Positions 1 to 7,509 of a DNA stretch of 64,000 nt are shown in pieces. Position numbers and translations under genes: made by a program. A model generated the notes under the pieces. That model was given only the letters and a program-made list of their open reading frames with translations. It ran no database searches and was not told the origin of the DNA. Origin of the DNA: G965212005 sp965212005 (GTDB lineage: Bacteria > Pseudomonadota > Gammaproteobacteria > Porifericomitales > Porifericomitaceae). Numbering within the stretch: position 1 is the first letter of the stretch; the number at the start of each line of letters is the position of its first letter. Where the stretch lies: positions 1,426,001 through 1,490,000 of the forward strand of contig OZ243038.1 in assembly GCA_965212005.1 (NCBI GenBank). The letters run 5' to 3'.

Positions 1-721
1 CTCGCTGCTGCTGAGGCGGTTGGCTATGAAAGCATCGGCATAGAAAAAGACGTTGATTTCTTCAAACTGGCTTGTGCTTCCATCCCAAAGCTTGCCGCTT
101 TCAAGATCAATGGTAACCCTACAGCCTGTATATCCAGCTATCCCGAAGTTTCTTGATGCCATCTTTGTGCAACGTGGCGGTTCGCGTTCCAAGTTCGCCC
201 CGTGGATTTTTTCTAAAATCATCCACAACAACTTTCCCGAGGTACACCTCACTGAACGTCATTGGCGATCTGGTAACGGCAGGCTCTGAGTCCGTGTCAA
301 CTTTATAAACAAAAACACACATCCATTGTTCCCGAGCTCCATGCGTATCAACCGCGCCTCCTGCTTTTCTTGTTGCCTTTATTTCAACGCCTTCTTCTCC
401 AGCCTTGATGCAATTATCAGCATATACGCCTTGTACTATCAGATCGGGATGCCCGTTAAAGTAGCCATTTTCCGTCAATACGCGTGAATGTTTGGCAAGG
501 CTTGCCGTCAGCATATCAGAAAGCAATCCGGACATAATCGCAGGGCGAAGCATATCGTCCAGGCGCTGCAATCCTTTCACAGTGAGATGGGAGTTTACGT
601 CATGGAAGAAATCGTACACATCCTGCATCGCCATTTGGAAGTCTTGCGCGCGCAGTTCGTATGGCGGTTCCGCGTCTTTGTTGAATTTTTATGTTTCTAC
701 CGTATTTCGAGTAATCGCCAT
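1..721 (-). pseudogene. broken PD-(D/E)XK nuclease-like gene, running off the left edge
   Basis: The longest clean stretch (634 down to 119) encodes a protein with a pattern typical of PD-(D/E)XK nucleases: HPDLI, then a GVEIKATRK strand about 30 residues later. Reading upstream in the same frame gives MAITRNTVET, a TAA at 691-689, then KFNKDAEPPYELRAQDFQ continuing into the main frame, so the natural start at 721 is cut off by a nonsense codon. At about 127 the frame ends in TAG, but a neighbouring frame continues with plausible protein (RVTIDLESGKLWDGSTSQ) to base 1, so there is also a frameshift. I infer a decayed restriction-type or other defence nuclease. The exact family is not recognised, and the 3' end lies outside the window. 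Confidence 0.6.
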
Positions 722-755
722 ATTCTACTTTTTCATTGTTCTCAGTTTTGTGGAT

Positions 756-995
756 TCAACTTGCGGGTGCAACGGTTGGATTGACCCCGAAAAATACCTG
801 ATTCAGCGTCTTCATTGCAACGTTGTAGCGCGCCGCCCGGTGCAGCGGTGTCAGGCCGAACCTGTCCCGCATATTCAGGTCCGCACCGGCGGCCAGGCAA
901 GCCGTCACTTCCTCCGCTGACGCGGCACTGAAAAACGCGTCCCTGCCCTTTTCCCGATCCGACGTCTCCCTGCTCCAGTCCGCGCAATCCGCCAC
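756..995 (-). pseudogene. ankyrin-repeat protein fragment
   Basis: A 79-residue frame contains one recognisable ankyrin unit (residues about 27-59, with AGADLNMRDRFGLTPLHRAA). After RYN the pattern stops and the last 20 residues do not look like ankyrin, so the gene is probably truncated. Its start codon lies within a few bases of dispersed repeat copy 1 (1001-1210), which may have removed its 5' part. Ankyrin units bind protein partners; no function can be given to this remnant. It could also be a genuine short gene, but neighbouring genes here are all broken. Confidence 0.45.
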
Positions 996-1000
996 CCATG

Positions 1001-1210
1001 CAGGCCCAGCCGACTCGCCCGGGACTGCGGCGTTGGCAACGGATGCGGGGCCGTGGCATCGTCAGCCTGGGTCCGCGCACCGATCACGCAGGGGGAGTCG
1101 CCTTTGAGTGAGGACATGGGGGATCAGGCGTTTGCGGGCGGAGGGAGGCTAGGCGGGAGACGGCGAGACAACGAGACCGCGAGACGGATGCAGCATATCG
1201 CAAGCAGGCT
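1001..1210. repeat. dispersed repeat, copy 1 (about 210 bp)
   Basis: This segment matches 5925-6186 closely from CAGGCCCA at the left to CAAGCAGGCT at the right; the other copy carries an extra block of about 60 bp. Both copies abut truncated genes: here an ankyrin fragment on the left and an RND permease fragment on the right. No inverted terminal repeats were seen. On the minus strand both copies keep a short open frame starting MSSLKGDS and ending PLPTPQSRASR, with the extra block of copy 2 in frame. Its nature (a piece of a larger mobile element, or a small non-autonomous one) is unknown. Confidence 0.8.
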
Positions 1211-1480
1211 TTCTGTTAACGCTACGGCGGAACGCGGCAGGCTTACGAGTATGCCGGGGAACAGCAGAAAAGTTGTCAGAAAGGTAACGGACAGGCCAAT
1301 GGTCATCATCCAGCCAAAATCGACGACGAGTTTAATGCCGCTCATGGCAAAGACATGAAAGCCAGAATTGTAGTCAGCGCCGTGTACAGACAGGGCATCA
1401 CCATTCTGCGCGCCATTTCCAATACCAGCGCCCGGTGTCCGCGTAGTCCTTGCAAAGCTGGCGGTAACGCACGACCGAAT
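1211..1480 (-). pseudogene. RND/MMPL-type permease fragment
   Basis: Minus-strand translation in two frames gives pieces of an RND-family exporter: MARRMVMPCLYTALTTILAF in one frame and SGIKLVVDFGWMMTIGLSVT followed by FLTTFLLFPGILVSLP in the next. These hydrophobic segments are typical of the membrane half of RND/MMPL permeases, proton-driven exporters of the inner membrane. At least one frameshift separates them. The right end is cut by dispersed repeat copy 1, and the left end passes into an IS91-like fragment. Only about 90 residues of an expected 750 or more remain, so it is non-functional. Confidence 0.7.
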
Positions 1481-1569
1481 ACTCCATAAAAACGCACCAG
1501 ATTGACTCGCGGTTGGAGCACCAATGCCGCCAATTTTGCGATGAAATCCAACCCCGCCAGCAAGCACAC
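1474..1569 (-). mobile_element. IS91-like transposase fragment
   Basis: The minus strand encodes LDFIAKLAALVLQPRVNLVR followed by FYGVFG, which resembles the segment before the catalytic part of IS91-family (Y2 HUH) transposases, where a run like FLARLAALVPPPRVNLTR with HGVF is usual. Only about 32 residues survive, fused directly to the RND permease remnant. The nearby repeat at 1736 carries a piece resembling the C-terminus of the same kind of transposase on the other strand. The family call is from memory of the motif, not from a search. Confidence 0.5.
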
Positions 1570-1735
1570 TTTTTAGACGATTCAGTCTCCTTTCCATGGC
1601 CCGTAGCCATGGCCCGTAACGGCAATAAATCACGTCACATGAAGCTTGTTACAATAACATAACAGGCTAGAAATGGTGCCATCTCCTCGGGCCAAGTCAA
1701 TGTTTCGGAACAGAGTAAGGCAAGGTAATCGTTAG

Positions 1736-2097
1736 TATCGAAGACCCTGCGCTGATCAAGCAGATCCTTGCACACCTTCAGAGAAAGCGGAAGCAAAAGA
1801 ATTCAACCCATTACCCGAGAGCAAGGCAGCGCCCTGAACAGGTTTGTTCGGGTAGCCGACGAGATCAGTTTGGCTCAGTCAACTCAGCAAATTGCCGCCA
1901 GCAAAAGTAGCAGCAGGTAGTTGGCATGCCTGGTGGCCGGCATTTGACAGGAAGGGCCGGCGGGAAGGAGCAATATTGGGCGTGTCGGCTGAAGTCAGTC
2001 AGATTGCGGGTGTTCCAGGACTGGACGACGGCTTCGTGAAGCTCTTTCTTTTTTTGGTGGAACAAAGGAAAATAGGGTGTTAATTCTTCCTATACTT
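1736..2097 (+). repeat. IS91-like element 3' end, direct repeat copy A
   Basis: This 362-bp segment is repeated in the same orientation at 3847-4206, sharing TATCGAAGACCCTG at the left and CCTATACTT at the right. The first 110 bases encode IEDPALIKQILAHLQ, similar to the C-terminus of IS91-like transposases. In this copy one base is missing relative to copy B (CAGAGAAAGC against CAGAGCAAAGC), shifting the frame, so it is dead. The remaining 250 bases would be the non-coding end of the element. The sequence from 1571 to 1735 shows nothing I can identify. Confidence 0.75.
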
Positions 2098-2105
2098 CTG
2101 CGACA

Positions 2106-2899
2106 GAGCTGGCCATTTCCCTGAGACTGATATCGGCATCGTTCTGGCGCTTGCCGATAATAATGGATACATTGATTGGCTTCATCAGCACTGGGGCGGA
2201 GATAAGCGGTTCTGGCGACCCCTTCAGATTGCGCCGTGCAGCAGTGAGCATATTGTATATGCTTAGGATATGGAGGTGGAATCTGGACTTGCGGGAATGG
2301 CTGGCTGAGGCCCGTAAAGGCTACGGAGTATTGTTGCCGGAGGGTGTGCAAAGCACGCAAGATATTGAAACCGCATTGGGCTTCATAATGCAGCGGTTGC
2401 CCATATATTTATACGGAAGTTTGGAAAATCCGGCCTGCATTCATCGAAACTGTCAACGCGGCCGTGCTCGCGACCAGGCTTGTCCATCCGCTGGCTGCAG
2501 CCGAAAAGGCAGAAGCTGTGCTGCGTTTCATCGGTACTACGAAGCTGGGGCGCATAAGCGAGCATCAAATATTCTGCGCAAGCAGGCAGATGAAAAAGAA
2601 ATTCCCAAGGCGGTAGATTCATCTCTTCTCAAAGAACCAGCTGAGAAAATTCTTTCCGCCACACTCAAACAAAAAAAGACGATATTGAAGTATTACTCCA
2701 AGCGAAACAATACCAGGGCATCCTGAAATCACTGACAGAACTGCGCCTGCAAGTGGATGCTTTTTTTGACGATGTGCTTGTAATGGATAAAGACTTTGCT
2801 ACCAGGAATAACAGATTAGCCCTGTTGCGGGACCTGCGGGACCTCTTCCTTCAAGTCGCAGATATATCAGGGCTGACTGTTCTGTGGAAAGCGTCTTGA
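2106..2899 (+). pseudogene. glyS: glycyl-tRNA synthetase beta subunit fragment (C-terminal third)
   Basis: The reading is pieced together from several frames: ELAISL, then TDIGIVLALAD, then MDTLIGFISTGAEISGSGDP followed by FRLRRAAVSILYMLR, then RPAFIETVNAAVLATRLVHP, then ASNILRKQADEKEIPKAVDS, and finally [19 protein letters not shown] before TGA at 2897. This matches the order of the GlyS C-terminal region, including the xDPFxLRRAA motif and the ending typical of this subunit. At least four frameshifts are needed and the first two thirds are absent, so it cannot be functional. GlyS is essential with GlyQ, so an intact copy should exist elsewhere. The fragment directly follows repeat copy A. 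Confidence 0.85.
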
Positions 2900-2946
2900 G
2901 GCCAAGCCTGTGAATTGGCAAGCGACCAAAACAGGTCGGTAATAAA

Positions 2947-3735
2947 ATGCCTTTGCGACATGGACAGAACTGGAATCGGCAGGAAGTGCTGATAGCCTTC
3001 AATCTGTATTGTCGCATCCCCTTTAGAAAGATTAGTATAAATAACCCGGAGGTACAGAAGCTTGCAGTTCTGCTTGGCCGCACTCCCGGATCACTGGCCA
3101 AGAAGATGTTTAACTTGGCTCATCATGACCCAGAGAATATGAACATAGGGATCCAAGGACTGGCGCATGGCAGTAGGGAAGACAAGCAAGTATGGGATGC
3201 ATTCCATAAAGCACCTACAGCCGTCCTTGCTCAGAGCCAGGTTCTGCTGGAACGCTTGGGGAAGCAGAAGCCGGGAGTAATCATGGAGCCAGAGATTATC
3301 TGGCGGATAAAGGATAGGGAGACAGCAAGGATAATCAGAAGCAATAGCAGAGTAGGACAGCATCTCTTTCGCCAGATAGTCCTCGCGAACTATCACAATA
3401 CATGCTGCATCACCGGGATACCCATTCCGGAATTACTGAATGCAAGCCATATCAAGCCATGGGCAGAGCACAAAGACCAGCGCTTGAACCCAGCGAATGG
3501 TCTTGCGCTCAATGCATTGCATGATAGAGCCTTTGACAGAGGGTTCATCACAGTTAACCCGGACGGCTACAGGATAGAGGTATCGGACGAGCTGGGCGAG
3601 CATTTATCAGACCCCGAAAAGTTGGATTTTATCAACAGATATAATGGTAAACCCATAGATAAGCCCAGCAGATTTCCTCCTGATAAAGACCTCTTGGACT
3701 ATCATCACAGCACTATATTTGAGCACTGGCGATAA
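2947..3735 (+). CDS. HNH endonuclease family protein
   Basis: A 262-residue protein. Residues about 140-205 form an HNH module of the restriction-associated HNH_2 kind: CCITGIPIPELLNASHIKPW followed by NPANGLALNALHDRAFDRGF, with the His of ASHIKPW and the Asn/His of NALHDRAFD as the likely metal and catalytic residues. The N-terminus (NWNRQEVLIAFNLYCRIPF) resembles a small helical DNA-binding region seen in the same family. It probably cleaves DNA, either as a stand-alone restriction enzyme or as a homing-type nuclease; no methyltransferase gene is adjacent. It is intact although surrounded by pseudogenes and sits between two direct IS91-like ends, so it may have arrived as cargo. A paralogous gene start lies just downstream (3774). 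Confidence 0.8.
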   Translation: MPLRHGQNWNRQEVLIAFNLYCRIPFRKISINNPEVQKLAVLLGRTPGSLAKKMFNLAHHDPENMNIGIQGLAHGSREDKQVWDAFHKAPTAVLAQSQVLLERLGKQKPGVIMEPEIIWRIKDRETARIIRSNSRVGQHLFRQIVLANYHNTCCITGIPIPELLNASHIKPWAEHKDQRLNPANGLALNALHDRAFDRGFITVNPDGYRIEVSDELGEHLSDPEKLDFINRYNGKPIDKPSRFPPDKDLLDYHHSTIFEHWR

Positions 3736-3773
3736 CAGCAAGCTATGTCATTCGCCGTCTGAACTGCATCGAG

Positions 3774-3840
3774 ATGTCTCGCAGAAGCAACCAGATATGG
3801 AGCCGGCAGGAAGTGCTGATAGCACTTTATCTGTATTGCA
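3774..3840 (+). pseudogene. 5' stub of a second HNH endonuclease gene
   Basis: Twenty-two codons read MSRRSNQIWSRQEVLIALYL then YC, clearly paralogous to the N-terminus of the HNH protein at 2947 (NWNRQEVLIAFNLYC). The frame then runs into the IS91-like end (copy B, from 3847), which truncated the gene. This shows that an IS event removed a second, related nuclease gene. Confidence 0.75.
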
Positions 3841-3846
3841 TCACAC

Positions 3847-4206
3847 TATCGAAGACCCTGCGCTGATCAAGCAGATCCTTGCACACCTCCAGAGCAAAGC
3901 GGAAGCAAAAGAATTCAACCCATTACCCGAGAGCAGGGCACCGGCCTAAAGTAGGTTTGTTCGGGTAGCCGACGAGATTAGTTTGGCTCAGTCAACTCAG
4001 CAAATTGCCGCCAGCAAAAGTAGCGGCAGGTAGTCGGCATGCCTGGTGGCTGGAATTTGGCAGGCAGGGCCGGCGGGAAGGAGCAATATTGGGCGTGTCG
4101 GCTGAAGTCAGTCAGATTTCGGGTGTTCCAGGACTGGATGGCTTTGCGAATCTCTTTCTTTTCTTGGTGGAATAAGGAAAACAGGGTGTTAATTATTCCT
4201 ATACTT
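3847..4206 (+). repeat. IS91-like element 3' end, direct repeat copy B
   Basis: Second copy of the 1736-2097 repeat, same orientation, a few percent diverged. Its coding part is in frame: HTIEDPALIKQILAHLQSKA, then ending NPLPESRAPA and a TAA at 3947, which looks like the C-terminus of an IS91-like transposase. It truncates a second HNH gene on its left and ends about 80 bp before the pentapeptide gene. The two copies bracket the glyS fragment and the intact HNH gene. Confidence 0.75.
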
Positions 4207-4286
4207 TATACTTATGCTTAGTTCGATTCTGTCCCTGGCCACCATTTCCTTTGAAGGGCTGTTATTGGCCGCATAGTCAGTCAACC

Positions 4287-5744
4287 GTGAGTGAAGAGCA
4301 AAAAAACGAGGGATTAACCGCCGATGTAAGGCGTTGGCGGGTAAATCCCGTTATTGCCGCTACGGCGGGGGGCATACTCGCTACTGGCTTAATAGTTCTA
4401 CACCAGTACGATCCAGAACTTGCAAAATTTATTACTTATTTGCTTGGCGGCGTATTAATAATTCTACAAATTTCCAGCTCCAATCGTCGAGCGACAGCAT
4501 TGGAAGAAACGGTGGAGTTGACCGAAAGGGGCAATATCGCCGAACGATTTAAAAATGCGATTGAGCATCTGGGGAACAATTACGTATCTATCCGTCTAGG
4601 TGGCGTTTATGCATTGCATCATATTGCACAGGAAACGGAAGAATATCGTGAGCGCGTGTTTGAAATTTTGTGTGCTCATATTCAGGAAACCACAACACAG
4701 AAAGAATATAAAGGTTTTGAGACAGTCATCATAAAGAAGATGCGTGAACAAACAAAAAAACATACCGTAAAGAAGCCCAGCATTGAAATCCAAAGCATAT
4801 TAAATGTATTGTTTATTAGGAATCAGAGCAGTAAAATCTATAAAGGGATTAAGGCCAATTTATCAGGGGCTGATTTACATGGGGCCAGTCTAAGAAACGC
4901 TCATTTAGAAAATGCCTACTTGGAAGGGGCTCATTTAGAAAATGCCGACTTGCGACGGGCGCATTTAGAAAATGCCTACTTGCGACGGGCGCATTTAGAA
5001 AATGCCAACTTGCGATGGGCTCATTTAGAAAATGCCTACTTGCGATGGGCTCATTTAGAAAATGCCGACTTGCGACGGGCTCATTTAGAAAATGCCGACT
5101 TGCGAGCGGCGCATTTAGAAAATGCCAACTTGCGAGCGGCGCATTTAGAAAATACCAACTTGCTAAAGGCGCATTTAGAAAATGCCGACTTGCGATGGGC
5201 GCATTTAGAAAATACCAACTTGCTAAAGGCGCATTTAGAAAATGCCTACTTGCGATGGGCGCATTTAGAAAATGCCGACTTGCGATGGGCGCATTTTAAA
5301 AATACCAACTTGCGAGAGGCGCATTTAGAAAATGCCAACTTGCGACGGGTGCATTTTAAAAATGCCAACTTGCTAAAGGCGCATTTAGAAAATGCCGACT
5401 TGCGACGGGCGAATTTAAAAAATGCCAACTTGCTAGGGGCGCATTTAGAAAATGCCAACTTGCGAGCGGCGCATTTAGAAAATGCCAACTTGCGACGGGT
5501 GCATTTTAAAAATGCCAACTTGCTAAAGGCGCATTTAGAAAATGCCGACTTGCGACGGGCGAATTTAGAAAATGCCAACTTGCTAGGGGCGCATTTAGAA
5601 AATGCCAACTTGCGACGGGCGCATTTAGAAAATGCCATGGATTTAGATATTGAACAGATACTAGAGGCAAAAACTTTATACGGGGCACAGCTGCCCGCCG
5701 GAATGAAAGAAGAGATCAGGCGACGGAAACCCCGATCTCCTTAA
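4287..5744 (+). CDS. membrane-anchored pentapeptide-repeat protein
   Basis: About 485 residues. The N-terminal 80 residues hold two hydrophobic segments (PVIAATAGGILATGLIVL and FITYLLGGVLIILQI), likely inner-membrane spans. A conserved stretch follows (ERFKNAIEHLGNNYVSIRLG, then GVYALHHIAQ and VFEILCAHIQ) that commonly precedes pentapeptide repeats in this family. From about residue 190 the protein is nearly all A(H/N)(L/F)xN-type pentapeptides, expected to fold as a right-handed quadrilateral beta-helix. Function is unknown; some relatives mimic DNA and bind gyrase, but most have no assigned role. The start is uncertain: GTG at 4287 gives VSEEQKN as the N-terminus, and a TTG at 4251 is also in frame. 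Base composition is more AT-rich than the host genes. Confidence 0.85.
   Translation: MSEEQKNEGLTADVRRWRVNPVIAATAGGILATGLIVLHQYDPELAKFITYLLGGVLIILQISSSNRRATALEETVELTERGNIAERFKNAIEHLGNNYVSIRLGGVYALHHIAQETEEYRERVFEILCAHIQETTTQKEYKGFETVIIKKMREQTKKHTVKKPSIEIQSILNVLFIRNQSSKIYKGIKANLSGADLHGASLRNAHLENAYLEGAHLENADLRRAHLENAYLRRAHLENANLRWAHLENAYLRWAHLENADLRRAHLENADLRAAHLENANLRAAHLENTNLLKAHLENADLRWAHLENTNLLKAHLENAYLRWAHLENADLRWAHFKNTNLREAHLENANLRRVHFKNANLLKAHLENADLRRANLKNANLLGAHLENANLRAAHLENANLRRVHFKNANLLKAHLENADLRRANLENANLLGAHLENANLRRAHLENAMDLDIEQILEAKTLYGAQLPAGMKEEIRRRKPRSP
4899..5640 (+). repeat. 25 tandem copies of a 30-bp coding repeat
   Basis: Units of the form GCGCATTTAGAAAATGCCRA followed by CTTGCGACGG start every 30 bp from 4899 to 5619, each encoding two pentapeptides (AHLEN and AxLRx). 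A higher-order duplication is visible: the block 5341-5490 is repeated almost exactly from 5491, which shows recent expansion by five units. All copies stay in frame with the host gene. Confidence 0.95.
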
Positions 5745-5775
5745 AGACCCGATTGATGTACTGGTTTCCTGAAGC

Positions 5776-5924
5776 ATGTCCGGACTAAATTGGTTGACAC
5801 GAAAGGAGGACGTCAAGGTATCCGGTCAAGTTCCTTACCGTGTTTTAGAAGCGGTTGCGGAGGGAAAGTATGGTGACCCGGACAGTGGCAATTTACTCAT
5901 TCAAGGGGACAATCTGGATGCGTT
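5776..5924 (+). pseudogene. 5' stub of a type III restriction methyltransferase (Mod)
   Basis: About 50 codons read MSGLNWLTRKEDVKVSGQVP, YRVLEAVAEGKYG and DPDSGNLLIQGDNLDA, the usual N-terminus of type III Mod proteins, in which GDNLEAL is followed by the DPPYNT catalytic motif. The frame then enters dispersed repeat copy 2 at 5925 and all catalytic motifs are lost. No res gene is nearby. This is a remnant of a lost type III restriction-modification system. Confidence 0.8.
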
Positions 5925-6186
5925 CAGGCCCATCCGACTCGCCCGGGACTGCGGCGTTGGCAACGGATGCAGGGCCGTGGCATCGTCAGCCTGGGTCCGT
6001 GCACCGATCGCAGGGGGAGTCGGCATCTGATCCTGGACGCCAGCCTGGTCATCCAACCGCGCACTGATCACGCAGAGGGAGTCGCCTTTGAGTGAGGACA
6101 TTGGGGATCAGGCGTTTGCGGGCGCAGGGAGGCTGGGCGGGAAACGACCAGACGGCGAGACGGATGCAGCGTATCGCAAGCAGGCT
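5925..6186. repeat. dispersed repeat, copy 2 (about 262 bp)
   Basis: Matches 1001-1210 end to end, from CAGGCCCA to CAGGCT, but has an internal block of about 60 bp that is itself a partial tandem repeat of the segment around GCACCGATCGCAGG. It truncates the type III methyltransferase stub on its left. The 140 bp to its right, up to the 37-bp repeats at 6326, hold nothing I can identify. Confidence 0.8.
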
Positions 6187-6325
6187 CAAAGCGCTGTTGC
6201 AAGGATTCTTGACGCCGAGTGGGCGGTCGGGAAAGCCGTATCAGTCCCTTGCGGTAACTGACCGCGCTGAGACTTCGGCAGGCCCGGGACCGGCCTGGCA
6301 ACGGACCGGCAGGCACATTCAGCGC

Positions 6326-6399
6326 TCATCCGGGCAGGGGCCCTCCGGCAGCAGGCGAGCGCTCATCCGGGCAGGTGCCCTCCGGCGGCAGGCGAGCGC
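6326..6399. repeat. two 37-bp tandem repeats over the end of hisC
   Basis: The units 6326-6362 and 6363-6399 differ at only two or three positions. Unit 2 contains the last 12 codons and stop of hisC, so the duplication copied the gene's 3' end, including a second TGA, into the downstream spacer. The unit is rich in CCGG and CCGGAGGG runs and could form hairpins. Confidence 0.85.
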
Positions 6400-7505
6400 C
6401 CGTTCAGCAGAGGGTCCAACGCAGACAGGAGCTGACGGTTCTCTTCTGCCGTGCCGATGCTAACGCGCAGGCACTGCCGCAGCAGGGGATGGGTGTGGTG
6501 TACGTTTTTGACCAGGATGCCGCGCTGCTGCAAACCGGCGTGAACCTGGTCGGCGTCCGCCTGGAGCAGCCGTAACAGCAGAAAGTTGGTTTCGCTGGGC
6601 CAGACCTCAAGGCCCGGCAGACGTTTCAAATCCTGGTAGAGGCTTTGGCGCGAGTCGCAGATCTGCCGCACCTGATGATCGAAAAGCTCCATGCCGGCAA
6701 GCAGGCATTCGGCACCGGCCTGGACCAGGGAACTCAGGTTGTAGGGCAGGCGCAGCTTCTCCAACTGTTCGATCCAGATCGGCGAGCCGATGAGAATGCC
6801 GATACGCAGCCCGGCCATGCCGAGCTTGGACAGGGTACGCAGGACCAGCAGGTGACCATGCTGCTGCGCGGCTTGTAGCAGGCTGCGCCGTGAATATGGA
6901 TAGTAGGCTTCATCCACCACCACTACGCCCGGGGCCTGGCGGATGACGCGGAGCACGTCCGCCTCCGGGTACAGGTTGCCGGTCGGGTTGTTCGGCCAGG
7001 CGAGCCAGACCAGCGCCGGGCGGTGCCGCTTGATCTGCTCCAACATGCGATCGGTGTCCAAGGCAAAGCCGGCTTCCGATAACGGCACGCCCAGGTATTC
7101 CAGTCCGGCAATGCCGGCCGCCTGGCGATAGACGATGAAACTTGGATCCGGCGCCAGGGCTTTGCGTTCCGGTCCAGTCAGCGCCAGGCTTATAAGCAGG
7201 ATCAGCTCGTCGGAACCGTTGCCCAGCATCAATTCCAGCGCCGGCGGGATCTCCAGAACCCGACGCAAGGTTTGACGCAGGCGCGTGGCACGTCCATCCG
7301 GATAGCGATTAACGGCCACGGACTGCAGAGACTGCAACCATTGCCGGCGCAGCGGCTCTGGCAGCGGATAGGGGTTTTCCATGGCATCCAGTCGGATGGA
7401 GCCGGGCCGGTCGGCATCGTAGCGCTCGGAGGCCAGCAGTTCGGGACGAATCCAGCGGCGCACCCGCTCCTGTTGATCGCCGGGCTGCGTCTGCCGTGTC
7501 GGCAC
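6363..7505 (-). CDS. hisC: histidinol-phosphate aminotransferase
   Basis: Cytoplasmic PLP-dependent class I/II aminotransferase converting imidazole acetol phosphate and glutamate to histidinol phosphate. Visible features are the N-terminal LDAMENPYPLP motif, NRYPDG, LGNGSDELI, WLAWPNNPTGN, VVDEAYYPYS and the PLP-lysine region TLSKLGMAGLRIG, ending with NVHHTHPLLRQCLRVSIGT. I take a GTG at 7505, four bases after the hisD stop, as the start; a longer frame to 7577 would overlap hisD by 68 bp. It is the last gene of the murA-hisG-hisD-hisC run and its 3' end is duplicated in a 37-bp tandem repeat. Confidence 0.93.
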   Translation of the reverse strand: MPTRQTQPGDQQERVRRWIRPELLASERYDADRPGSIRLDAMENPYPLPEPLRRQWLQSLQSVAVNRYPDGRATRLRQTLRRVLEIPPALELMLGNGSDELILLISLALTGPERKALAPDPSFIVYRQAAGIAGLEYLGVPLSEAGFALDTDRMLEQIKRHRPALVWLAWPNNPTGNLYPEADVLRVIRQAPGVVVVDEAYYPYSRRSLLQAAQQHGHLLVLRTLSKLGMAGLRIGILIGSPIWIEQLEKLRLPYNLSSLVQAGAECLLAGMELFDHQVRQICDSRQSLYQDLKRLPGLEVWPSETNFLLLRLLQADADQVHAGLQQRGILVKNVHHTHPLLRQCLRVSIGTAEENRQLLSALDPLLNGRSPAAGGHLPG

Positions 7506-7509
7506 CGCC

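Noticed and set aside
4039..4221. 60-codon plus-strand frame inside repeat copy B
   Set aside because: It is not open in copy A, has no motif and lies in the presumed non-coding tail of the element.
4899..5640. Regular 30-bp repeats that could suggest a CRISPR array
   Set aside because: There are no spacers; the repeats are contiguous, in frame, and encode pentapeptide units.
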